Positions 1 to 6,385 of a stretch of DNA of 43,151 nucleotides are shown one piece after another. The notes under the pieces were generated by a model. It ran no database searches. It was not told where the DNA came from and worked only from the letters and a program-made list of their open reading frames with translations. The DNA is from Anaerolineales bacterium (lineage in GTDB: Bacteria; Chloroflexota; Anaerolineae; Anaerolineales; UBA11858). Numbering within the stretch: position 1 is the stretch's first letter; each line of letters opens with the position of its first letter. Location: the NCBI GenBank assembly GCA_021108255.1, contig JAIORG010000205.1, positions 1 through 43,151 of the forward strand. Direction: 5' to 3'. A program made the translations under genes and the position numbers.

Positions 1-1
1 T

Positions 2-559
2 CTCCGTGTTTACCGTTTGTGTGAGCGAATCGGCAAGCAAGAGAATGCTGACTTGACCATTGTCAGGGCAGCTGCACTTCTCCATGACGTTGAAGGGGAC
101 GTGGATGTCAGGGAAGATCATCATTTAGCGGCGGCAAGATTTGCTGAAAAAACTTTAACAGAAGAAGGATGGTCAGAAGAGGGAATCAAAGAAGTAGTTC
201 ACTGCATCAGGGCCCATCGTTTTCGGGACGACTCTGAGAAACCGCAGACCCTGGAAGCTCAAGTCCTCTTTGATGCTGATAAAATTGATGCCATTGGCGC
301 TGTAGGAGTTGCCAGGGCGGTAGCTTATGCTGTTCGGGCAGGAATGGATGTGTATGCTCCCCCTTCAGATTTGTATTTGTCCTCAGGGAAATATGAACCG
401 GGAGAATCTCAAACAGTAGCCCATGAGTACCTCTTTAAACTCCGCCATATAAAAGACAGGCTTTTTACCCCTTCTGGCCGTTCCCTGGCGGTTGAGAGAC
501 ATGAATTAATGGTCAGGTTTTTTGAGGCATGGATGAAAGAGATTGGCGAATATTCCTGA
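2..559 (+). CDS. HD-domain phosphohydrolase, 5' end missing
   Basis: The frame is already open at base 2, so the gene enters from outside the window; the TTG at 17 is probably not its start. About 185 residues are visible. The segment RVYRLCERIG followed by ALLHDVEG is the usual spacing around the HD dyad of small HD-domain hydrolases, and the later DADKIDAIGAVGVAR is the conserved metal-binding segment near the end of that fold. The first metal-binding His must lie upstream of the window. Proteins of this type are metal-dependent phosphohydrolases of unknown substrate, related to YedJ-like proteins. The gene converges on surE with a 47-base gap, and I see no clear terminator between them. 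The family is fairly certain; the substrate is unknown. Confidence 0.8.
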   Translation, partial: LRVYRLCERIGKQENADLTIVRAAALLHDVEGDVDVREDHHLAAARFAEKTLTEEGWSEEGIKEVVHCIRAHRFRDDSEKPQTLEAQVLFDADKIDAIGAVGVARAVAYAVRAGMDVYAPPSDLYLSSGKYEPGESQTVAHEYLFKLRHIKDRLFTPSGRSLAVERHELMVRFFEAWMKEIGEYS

Positions 560-606
560 TTTGCCAATTTAAATGAAGATAAGTGCAGGGGGAGACAGAA
601 AGCTAA

Positions 607-1419
607 TTATTTATCCTGCCGGAGAAATTTCTCCAACTCAGACAAATCAATCCGGGATGTGAGGTCCAGGCTAAGCGGGGTTACTGAGATTTCTTTTTTG
701 TTTATCACAGAATGGGAATCCGTTCCGGCTGGGGATTGGTCCCAATCCGGGGCGATACCGTATCCGATTCCCTCCCCACTTGAATCCGGGTTTTTTTCTA
801 GCGGCGGAACGGGTTCATAAAAGCGCAGCATAGAAAGGCTGGTAGTGTGCCAGGGGGTATCTCCAGTTGCACCCGCCGGGATTTCTACCTTAAGCAGATG
901 CACATCCGGGGGCATTTTCTTTGACAGCAGCATCTGCGAGAAAAGGGTTGTAAAATGACCTGAAGTCCTGAAATCCACTTCCCTAGAGTAGGAAGAGTGA
1001 TATTTTGTATCTGTTTCCAGAGATATTGCCAGGGAAGGAATGCCGGCAGAGGCGCCTTCCAATGCGGCACCAACGGTTCCGGAGATAGTCACACCACTGC
1101 CAACATTGAGTCCATAGTTGATTCCTGAAACGATCAAATCTGGTTTTTGGGGAATGAGAACATGAATCCCATAGAGAACTGCCATTGCCGGGGTTCCTCC
1201 GACTGCATGAACAGTCCAGTCCTTGCCGTTAACTTCAAGTTTTTTCTGGTGGACTTGATTGTCATAAATACTTGGCATACTGCGGCTGGTCCCGGATGCC
1301 TGTTCTCTGGGAGCAACTACGGTGACAAAACCAAGCTCATCCAGCGCTTCCGCGGCAGCCCACAGACCCGGGGATTGAATTCCATCATCGTTGGTTAATA
1401 AGATTTGCAGTTCGGTCAT
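607..1419 (-). CDS. surE: 5'/3'-nucleotidase SurE
   Basis: This 270-residue protein is the normal length for SurE, which removes the phosphate from nucleoside 5'- and 3'-monophosphates in the cytoplasm. The N-terminal ILLTNDDG carries the two metal-binding aspartates (Asp11, Asp12). A Ser-rich GTSRS segment and the conserved SGINYGLNVG with its metal-binding Asn follow, then GTVGAALEGA. The ATG at 1419 starts directly before the conserved strand, so the start is secure; a weak AAGGAT lies 11 bases upstream. The tRNA operon terminator sits just upstream, so surE probably has its own promoter, which I could not pin down. Confidence 0.95.
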   Translation of the reverse strand: MTELQILLTNDDGIQSPGLWAAAEALDELGFVTVVAPREQASGTSRSMPSIYDNQVHQKKLEVNGKDWTVHAVGGTPAMAVLYGIHVLIPQKPDLIVSGINYGLNVGSGVTISGTVGAALEGASAGIPSLAISLETDTKYHSSYSREVDFRTSGHFTTLFSQMLLSKKMPPDVHLLKVEIPAGATGDTPWHTTSLSMLRFYEPVPPLEKNPDSSGEGIGYGIAPDWDQSPAGTDSHSVINKKEISVTPLSLDLTSRIDLSELEKFLRQDK

Positions 1420-1439
1420 AATAATTTAGTATCCTTAAC

Positions 1440-1461
1440 AAAAAAAGCGGATAAATCCGCT
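1440..1461 (-). terminator. Rho-independent terminator of the tRNA operon
   Basis: On the minus strand AGCGGA-TTTA-TCCGCT forms a perfect 6-bp hairpin followed by a run of seven T. It lies 12 bases past the 3' end of tRNA-Arg and before surE, so it should end the tRNA transcript. Confidence 0.85.
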
Positions 1462-1473
1462 CATATTTCAAAG

Positions 1474-1546
1474 CACCCTCGGCGTGATTCGAACACGCGA
1501 CCCCTTACTCCGCAAGCAAGTGCTCTATCCACTGAGCTACGAGGGC
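1474..1546 (-). tRNA. tRNA-Arg, anticodon GCG
   Basis: All four arms fold: acceptor GCCCTCG with CGAGGGT (first pair G-U), D arm GCTC/GAGC, anticodon stem CTTGC/GTAAG (one G-U), loop TTGCGGA, T arm GCGTG/CACGC with loop TTCGAAT. Loop positions 34-36 read GCG, so it decodes CGC and CGU as arginine. The discriminator is G and CCA is not encoded. Most bacteria read these codons with an ACG anticodon edited to ICG, so GCG is unusual. It is the last gene of the three-tRNA operon. Confidence 0.88.
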
Positions 1547-1551
1547 GTACA

Positions 1552-1643
1552 TGGCGGGGAGGGTGGGATTCGAACCCACGGTCGAACAATAGCCCGACAA
1601 CTGCTTAGCAGGCAGCCCCAATCAACCACTCTGGCACCTCCCC
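1552..1643 (-). tRNA. tRNA-Ser, anticodon GCT
   Basis: Class II tRNA: acceptor GGGGAGG with CCTCCCC, anticodon stem GCTGC/GCAGT around loop CTGCTAA (anticodon GCT, codons AGC/AGU), a long variable arm, and a T loop TTCGAAT. The discriminator G is followed by an encoded CCA, unlike its two neighbours. It starts 17 bases after tRNA-Ser(TGA) ends and ends 5 bases before tRNA-Arg begins. Confidence 0.93.
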
Positions 1644-1659
1644 GGGGGAGTCTTGAAAA

Positions 1660-1749
<90 letters not shown>

Positions 1750-1775
1750 CAATTAAAGGTTCTCCGAGCGGGAAG

Positions 1776-1804
1776 ATTTTACCATAGCTGAGAAAGAGAG
1801 GCAA
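1776..1804 (-). promoter_or_regulatory. Promoter of the tRNA operon
   Basis: On the minus strand TTGCCT (1804-1799), a 17-base spacer and TAAAAT (1781-1776), the latter preceded by TGG as an extended -10. The predicted start near 1769 leaves about 20 bases before tRNA-Ser(TGA). Confidence 0.65.
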
Positions 1805-1862
1805 TGTGGTTAAGCCCCTCATCCCTTGACTCATCTCATCCCGCACGCTAAAATATTCCTTC

Positions 1863-1908
1863 GCGGATGGCTCCGTTGTTGGACCTGTCATCCGCTGTTT
1901 TTTATGCT
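1863..1908 (+). promoter_or_regulatory. Hairpin with T-run and possible promoter upstream of ffh
   Basis: GCGGATG (1863-1869) pairs with CATCCGC (1889-1895). A short inner TCC/GGA pairing is possible, and TGTTTTTTA follows, so on the plus strand this looks like a terminator or attenuator. A weak promoter, TTGGAC-18-TATGCT (1879-1908), overlaps it and would start transcription about 15 bases before ffh. No plus-strand gene feeds in from upstream within about 1.3 kb. Which reading is right cannot be told from the sequence alone. Confidence 0.4.
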
Positions 1909-1928
1909 ATTGGCAGGACTGGAAATTT

Positions 1929-3248
1929 ATGTTTGATCAGTTAACGAACCGTCTGGATGAGATCTTTCATTCATTAAAGCGGAAGGGAAAACTCTCCGAG
2001 AAAGATGTTGAAATCGCGACCCGCGAAATCCGGCTGGCGCTGCTTGATGCAGATGTCCAGTATGGTGTAGTGCGTGATTTTGTTTCGCAGGTGAAAGAAC
2101 GCGCCGTTGGGCAGGAGGTTTCCAAAGCGCTCAATCCGGGTCAACAGATAGTGAAAATCGTTCACGAAGAGTTGATCCAGACCCTGGGAGACCCCGCGCC
2201 GCTCAAAACAGCCGAAAGTCGGCCTTTGGTAATAATGCTGGCTGGGCTGCAGGGATCCGGGAAAACTACAGCTGCGGGAAAGATTGCCCGTTTGTTAAAA
2301 AAACAGGGAGAAAAAGTACTGTTGATTGCGGCTGACCCTTATCGTCCGGCCGCAGTGGATCAGCTGCAAAGCCTCGGCGACCAGCTTTCCATTCCCGTCT
2401 TTTCTGATCAGTCCCTCCAACCGCCGCAATTAGCAAAGGAAGCCCTGCGGCAAGCCGAACTTTCTGGCAGCTCAGTTGTAATTCTCGACACAGCAGGAAG
2501 ATCCCAAATCGATGAGGATTTAATGGAAGAACTGGGGGCAGTCCGAGAAGCGTGCAGCCCGGATGAAATTCTGCTGGTTGTGGATGCGATGATTGGACAG
2601 GAGGCGGTAAACGTTGCTGAAGGATTTATTGAAGCAGCGCCAATAACGGGTCTTATCATGAGCAAAATGGATGGAGATGCCCGCGGAGGTGCCGCAATTT
2701 CAATCCGGTCAGTGACTGGTATACCGATTAAATTCCTGGGAACGGGTGAGGGGCTTGAAGCTCTCGAAACTTATGACCCAGCCAGGTTAGCGTCCCGAGT
2801 ACTGGGCATGGGCGATATGATCGGTTTGATCGAGCGGGCTGAGGAAACGATTGATGAAGAAGCTGCCCAGCAGCAAGCCGAACGTTTGTTATCAGGGGAA
2901 TTTACTCTGGAAGATTTTTCCAAACAGATATCCCAGGTAATGAAGATGGGATCAATTGGTAAATTAATGGGTATGTTACCGGGAGAATTTGGTAAAATGT
3001 CCCAATCCGTTGATCCTCAGGAAGCTGAGAAGAAAGTGAGGACAAGCCAGGCCGTCATTCAATCCATGACTCCGGCAGAAAGGCATAACCCCAAAATCCT
3101 CAATGCCAGCCGGCGAAAACGGATTGCAGCTGGATCGGGGACCCAGGTGTATGATGTAAATCAGCTGGTGAAGCAATACCGGGATGCACAAAAGTTGTTT
3201 AAGCAGTTGAAAAAATCAGGGTTGGGAAATATGCCGCGTTTTTCTTAA
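1929..3248 (+). CDS. ffh: Signal recognition particle protein Ffh (SRP54)
   Basis: This 439-residue GTPase has the usual length and layout of Ffh: an N-terminal helical bundle (about 1-85), a GTPase G domain with P loop GLQGSGKTT near residue 107 and VILDTAGR as the second GTPase motif, then a C-terminal methionine-rich M domain (about 300-430) containing GKLMGMLPGEFGK and the RRKRIAAGSGT segment that contacts 4.5S RNA. It binds signal sequences of nascent membrane and secreted proteins and delivers ribosomes to FtsY at the membrane. The ATG at 1929 begins the conserved MFDQLTNRL. It is followed 87 bases later by rpsP, the usual ffh-rpsP order. I found no SRP RNA gene beside it. Confidence 0.97.
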   Translation: MFDQLTNRLDEIFHSLKRKGKLSEKDVEIATREIRLALLDADVQYGVVRDFVSQVKERAVGQEVSKALNPGQQIVKIVHEELIQTLGDPAPLKTAESRPLVIMLAGLQGSGKTTAAGKIARLLKKQGEKVLLIAADPYRPAAVDQLQSLGDQLSIPVFSDQSLQPPQLAKEALRQAELSGSSVVILDTAGRSQIDEDLMEELGAVREACSPDEILLVVDAMIGQEAVNVAEGFIEAAPITGLIMSKMDGDARGGAAISIRSVTGIPIKFLGTGEGLEALETYDPARLASRVLGMGDMIGLIERAEETIDEEAAQQQAERLLSGEFTLEDFSKQISQVMKMGSIGKLMGMLPGEFGKMSQSVDPQEAEKKVRTSQAVIQSMTPAERHNPKILNASRRKRIAAGSGTQVYDVNQLVKQYRDAQKLFKQLKKSGLGNMPRFS

Positions 3249-3299
3249 CAATGAGAGTTATGGTGTATAATAGTCACCGCTGTGGAATAGCTGCAGCGG
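3245..3299 (+). promoter_or_regulatory. Promoter and 5'-UTR hairpin of rpsP
   Basis: A perfect TATAAT lies at 3266-3271. The best -35, TTAACA at 3245-3250, is only 15 bases away, so the -35 is doubtful. In the predicted leader CCGCTG (3277-3282) pairs with CAGCGG (3294-3299), leaving an 11-base loop, 36 bases before the start of rpsP. The hairpin could be a regulatory leader of the ribosomal protein operon. Confidence 0.5.
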
Positions 3300-3335
3300 A
3301 GTGAAGCAGGAATAAAAGATTAAGGAGTACTAGTT

Positions 3336-4193
3336 ATGGTTCGAATTCGTTTACGCCGTGCCGGAGGGAAAGGACAGCCTACACATCGTATTGTGGCTGC
3401 AAATAGAGAAAGCCCCCGTGATGGCAGATTTATTGAGATCCTTGGTGATTATAATCCACGGACTGAGCCCTCAACTATCCGGACTAAAGAAGACCGGATT
3501 TATTACTGGCTGAGTGTTGGCGCCCAGCCATCCGATGCAGTCCTGCAAATTTTCAGGGTTGTGGGGTTGATGGAGCGCTATCAGCGTTATAAAGATGGCG
3601 AAGACATCGAAGTCTTGGTTGCTGAAGGAAAACAGGTTGAAAAAGACCGCAATGTTGATCCCCGCACCCGCAGGGATGACCTCGTTAAAGTAGGTTCTCC
3701 CAAGAAGAAAGAGGAACCTGTTGAGGAAGTCGCCGTTGACGCGGAAGCTGATGTCCCAGATGCGGTAACCGAAGCTGATGTTGCTGACGCGGAAGCGGAA
3801 CCGGTAGCAGATGAAGTAGAGGAACAGGAAGTTCAGGAAACCGAAGCTGCTGTCCCTGACGCGGAAGCTGAGGTTGAAGTCGAAGAGGAACCTCAGGTTG
3901 AAGAGGTTGTTGACGCGGAAGCTCCGGTTGAGGAAGTCGCGGACGCGGAAGCTGCTGTTACTGACGAGGAACCTCAAGCTGAAGTTGAAGCTGAAGTAGA
4001 AGTGGAAGAAGAGCAAGTTGAGGTAGAAGAAGCCCCGGTTGAAGAAGCTGTGGAAGTAGAAACTGAGCTAAAGATCACCGATGCTGCCAGGAAGCTGGCA
4101 GAGGAAAATGGAGTTGACCTGTCTGCTGTGAAAGGTACTGGAAAAGACGGGGCAATCTTAAAATCGGATATCTCTAAACTGATCAAGGATTAA
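3336..4193 (+). CDS. rpsP: Ribosomal protein bS16 with acidic tail and C-terminal E3-binding-like domain
   Basis: Residues 1 to about 90 are a complete bS16: MVRIRLRRAGGKGQPTHRIV, ILGDYNPR, and a helix with DAVLQIFRVVGLMERYQ. bS16 is a small-subunit assembly protein that binds 16S rRNA. A usual bS16 has about 80-120 residues; this one has 285. Residues about 120-243 are an almost uninterrupted run of Glu, Ala, Val, Asp and Pro in imperfect DAEA/VEE repeats, so probably disordered and strongly acidic. Residues about 246-285 (ITDAARKLAEENGVDLSAV, then KGTGKDG and ILKSDI) match the consensus of the peripheral-subunit-binding (E3-binding) domain of 2-oxoacid dehydrogenase E2 chains. Start ATG at 3336, preceded by TTAAGGAGT. 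The ribosomal role is certain; that of the tail is unknown. Confidence 0.96.
   Translation: MVRIRLRRAGGKGQPTHRIVAANRESPRDGRFIEILGDYNPRTEPSTIRTKEDRIYYWLSVGAQPSDAVLQIFRVVGLMERYQRYKDGEDIEVLVAEGKQVEKDRNVDPRTRRDDLVKVGSPKKKEEPVEEVAVDAEADVPDAVTEADVADAEAEPVADEVEEQEVQETEAAVPDAEAEVEVEEEPQVEEVVDAEAPVEEVADAEAAVTDEEPQAEVEAEVEVEEEQVEVEEAPVEEAVEVETELKITDAARKLAEENGVDLSAVKGTGKDGAILKSDISKLIKD
3738..3962 (+). repeat. Imperfect repeats coding for the acidic tail of S16
   Basis: GACGCGGAAGC occurs exactly at 3738, 3786, 3858, 3912 and 3952, each coding for DAEA in the same frame, with variable GTTGAGGAAGTC-like stretches between. The irregular spacing (48, 72, 54 and 40 bases; the last copy keeps the frame through its flanking bases) fits expansion by slippage or unequal recombination. 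Confidence 0.75.
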
Positions 4194-4211
4194 CCTGATT
4201 TTTCAGGTTAA
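4190..4211 (+). terminator. Hairpin between rpsP and khpA (weak terminator or processing site)
   Basis: TTAACCTGA-TTTT-TCAGGTTAA forms a perfect 9-bp stem that includes the rpsP stop codon. Only a broken T-rich stretch follows, so it is more likely a partial attenuator or an mRNA-stabilising hairpin than a full terminator. Confidence 0.45.
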
Positions 4212-4243
4212 ATTCTCTCTTCTAGAATCTGCGGAGGAATGAA

Positions 4244-4480
4244 TTGATAGATTTAATTACCTATATTGCCCGGTCGCTTGTGGAAGATCCCACGCAGGTA
4301 AAAGTGACCCATCAGCGCCGCCGGGAAAGTATTAGTTTCCAGCTTGAAGTAGCCCAGGAAGATATGGGCCGAGTTATCGGGAAAAATGGCCGGGTTGCCA
4401 ATGCGATCCGCACGCTGCTAAATGTGCCGGCATCCGGAATTGGTAAAAGAGTGAATCTCGATATCGTAGAACCACAATGA
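4244..4480 (+). CDS. khpA: KH-domain RNA-binding protein KhpA (YlqC)
   Basis: This 78-residue protein is a single KH domain with the GxxG loop IGKNGR and the conserved start LITYIARSLVEDP. KhpA binds RNA, in other bacteria together with KhpB, and takes part in cell-division and envelope control. It normally sits between rpsP and rimM, as here. The start is TTG at 4244: GCGGAGG (4231-4237) is 6 bases upstream. The nearby ATG at 4239 reads ATG-AAT-TGA and stops at once. It overlaps rimM by 4 bases (ATGA), so the two are probably translationally coupled. Confidence 0.93.
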   Translation: MIDLITYIARSLVEDPTQVKVTHQRRRESISFQLEVAQEDMGRVIGKNGRVANAIRTLLNVPASGIGKRVNLDIVEPQ

Positions 4481-5034
4481 ATTCCGATAATAACTTGAAT
4501 AACAACACAGGTTCGTCGCCCAAAGATGAGCCTGTGTTTGTAGTTATAGGCAAGTTTCGACGTCCGCACGGGATCCGGGGGGAGATTGTGATGACTGTCT
4601 TGACAGATTTTCCCGAATTGGTAAAGCCGGGACAGAGGATATTTGCCGGGGAACAACATAAACCATATACTATCAATAGTATTCGCTGGCATGGAGATGA
4701 TATGCTGGTATCCCTGATAGAACTCCCAGACCGCACTGCTGTGGAAATCTTTCGGAATATTATGGTATATATGAAAGCAGAAGATGTTCCTGAATTACCC
4801 AAGGGGGATTTTTATATTCACCAATTAGTGGGCATGGAAGTTATTACAGACCAGGGTTTGACGTTAGGCAGGTTGAAAGAGATCATTGTCACGGGAGCCA
4901 ATGATGTCTACCTGGTTGAACCGGCTGAGGGAAAGGATATTCTGATTCCGGCTATTGACCAGGTTGTCCTGGATATCAACCAGGAAGAGAGAAAAATCCT
5001 GGTTCATATCATCTCCGGACTGTTGGATATATAA
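4477..5034 (+). CDS. rimM: Ribosome maturation factor RimM
   Basis: This 185-residue protein assists maturation of the 30S subunit head by binding uS19. It has the N-terminal RimM domain (IGKFRRPHGIRGE near residue 25, preceded by a short Asn-rich extension) and the C-terminal PRC-barrel domain with GDFYIHQLVGM and DILIPAIDQVVL. The start ATG overlaps the stop of khpA. In many bacteria trmD and rplS follow directly; here a 213-base gap and dprA follow instead. Confidence 0.95.
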   Translation: MNSDNNLNNNTGSSPKDEPVFVVIGKFRRPHGIRGEIVMTVLTDFPELVKPGQRIFAGEQHKPYTINSIRWHGDDMLVSLIELPDRTAVEIFRNIMVYMKAEDVPELPKGDFYIHQLVGMEVITDQGLTLGRLKEIIVTGANDVYLVEPAEGKDILIPAIDQVVLDINQEERKILVHIISGLLDI

Positions 5035-5165
5035 TTAAGAAAGCGGGAAGATTAAGCCAGAAGGGGGAGTTGATGGGGGAAAAATCCAGTGGAATTTGCA
5101 GGTTATCGGACTTCAACTTAGTTACTCCGGATGATTAATGAAAATTTTCTTCCCGGAAACCTCAC

Positions 5166-5221
5166 TTGACATAAGCGAAAAATTTATGGTATTCTTTGCC
5201 CGGCTTGGGTAAAAGTTACCC
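5166..5221 (+). promoter_or_regulatory. Promoter of dprA with palindrome at the transcription start
   Basis: A consensus TTGACA (5166-5171), an 18-base spacer and TATTCT (5190-5195). Transcription should start near 5202. Immediately after, GGGTAA (5207-5212) and TTACCC (5216-5221) form a perfect inverted repeat around a 3-base AAG centre, placed where a repressor site or a short 5' hairpin would be. The rest of the gap between rimM and dprA shows nothing I can name. Confidence 0.6.
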
Positions 5222-5247
5222 GGACAGGCAGAACATGGGGGCTAGAT

Positions 5248-6384
5248 ATGAAAAACAATACCAAGTATTGGGTTGGATTTAACCTTGTAAAAGGAATAGG
5301 CCCAGTTCGCCTGGAAAAGCTATTACAATATTTCGGAGATATCCAGGCAGCCTGGGAGGCAAGATCTTATCATCTGCAGGCTGCAGGTTTAAATGATAAT
5401 CTGGTAAAGCAGATTATCGAAATCCGAAAACGGGTTTCACTGGATGAGTTGGAAGAGAAGCTCCATGTCCAGGGAATTCAGGTTCTTACCTGGGATGATC
5501 AGGCATATCCTGATAGACTTCGGCAGATTGTACAGTCTCCATTTGTCCTTTATATAAAAGGACAAATATTGACAGAGGATGCCTGGGCTGTTGCAATTGT
5601 CGGTACAAGGCGATACAGTGCTTATGGACGGCAGGTCGCTGAAAATATAACCCACACATTGGCACGAAATGGGATTACAATCATCAGCGGTTTAGCCCGG
5701 GGTATAGACGGGATTGCCCACAGGACTGCAATAGATGCCGGAGGAAGGACAATTGCGGTTTTGGGAAGTGGATTGGATATTCTTTATCCGCCGGAGCACC
5801 GCTCTCTGGCAGAAGAGATATCAAGGGAGGGCGCGCTGATTAGTGATTATCCGCTTGGAACGCCCCCTGATGGTTCGAACTTCCCACCCAGAAACAGAAT
5901 TATTTCAGGTTTGTCAAAAATCATCATCGTAATTGAAGCGGGTGAGAGAAGCGGGGCGTTGATTACAGCCACCTATGCAGCTGAACAGGGAAAAGAAGTG
6001 TTTGCTGTTCCAGGTAAAATATTTGCTCCGATGAGCAAAGGTGCTAATTTGTTGATCAAACAGGGTGCGCACCCTTTGCTGGATCCGCAGGATGTGCTGG
6101 ATTTACTGAATATGACCCTGGTTGCGGAACAGAGAGTGATCAGGAAAGCCCTGCCGAGTGACCCAAAAGAAGCTGTCCTGTACCAGGCAGTGGGTGAAGA
6201 ACCTCTTCATGTTGACGAGATTTGCTCTCAGGTTAATTTACCGATTGAAGAGGTAACCTCAACCTTGGCCCTGATGGAATTAAAAGGAATGGTGCGTAAA
6301 ACGTTCGGGATGAAATATGTGGCAGTCCAGGAATTGAATGCCGGGTATCATATAAATGTAAATCAGAATAGGGAAGGAAGATAA
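5248..6384 (+). CDS. dprA: DNA-processing protein DprA
   Basis: This 378-residue protein loads RecA on incoming single-stranded DNA during natural transformation. It shows an N-terminal helix-hairpin-helix/SAM-like part (LVKGIGPVRLEKLL), the Rossmann-like core (IVGTRRYSAYGRQ, SGLARGIDGIAH, LGSGLDILYPPEH, FPPRNRIISGLS, GERSGALITA) and a C-terminal winged-helix segment (about 300-360). ATG 5248 follows GGGGGCTAG. manC begins 1 base after its stop, so the two are one transcript. DprA is also widespread in bacteria not known to be competent, so its presence alone does not prove competence. Confidence 0.95.
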   Translation: MKNNTKYWVGFNLVKGIGPVRLEKLLQYFGDIQAAWEARSYHLQAAGLNDNLVKQIIEIRKRVSLDELEEKLHVQGIQVLTWDDQAYPDRLRQIVQSPFVLYIKGQILTEDAWAVAIVGTRRYSAYGRQVAENITHTLARNGITIISGLARGIDGIAHRTAIDAGGRTIAVLGSGLDILYPPEHRSLAEEISREGALISDYPLGTPPDGSNFPPRNRIISGLSKIIIVIEAGERSGALITATYAAEQGKEVFAVPGKIFAPMSKGANLLIKQGAHPLLDPQDVLDLLNMTLVAEQRVIRKALPSDPKEAVLYQAVGEEPLHVDEICSQVNLPIEEVTSTLALMELKGMVRKTFGMKYVAVQELNAGYHINVNQNREGR

Positions 6385-6385
6385 C

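Noticed and set aside
1750-1928. An SRP (4.5S) RNA gene beside ffh
   Set aside because: I looked for the conserved apical GGAA-loop hairpin and flanking pairing and did not find it; only a short hairpin is present.
4312-4802. Long antisense open frames over khpA and rimM
   Set aside because: They have no binding site and no recognisable domain, and they mirror genes that are clearly real.
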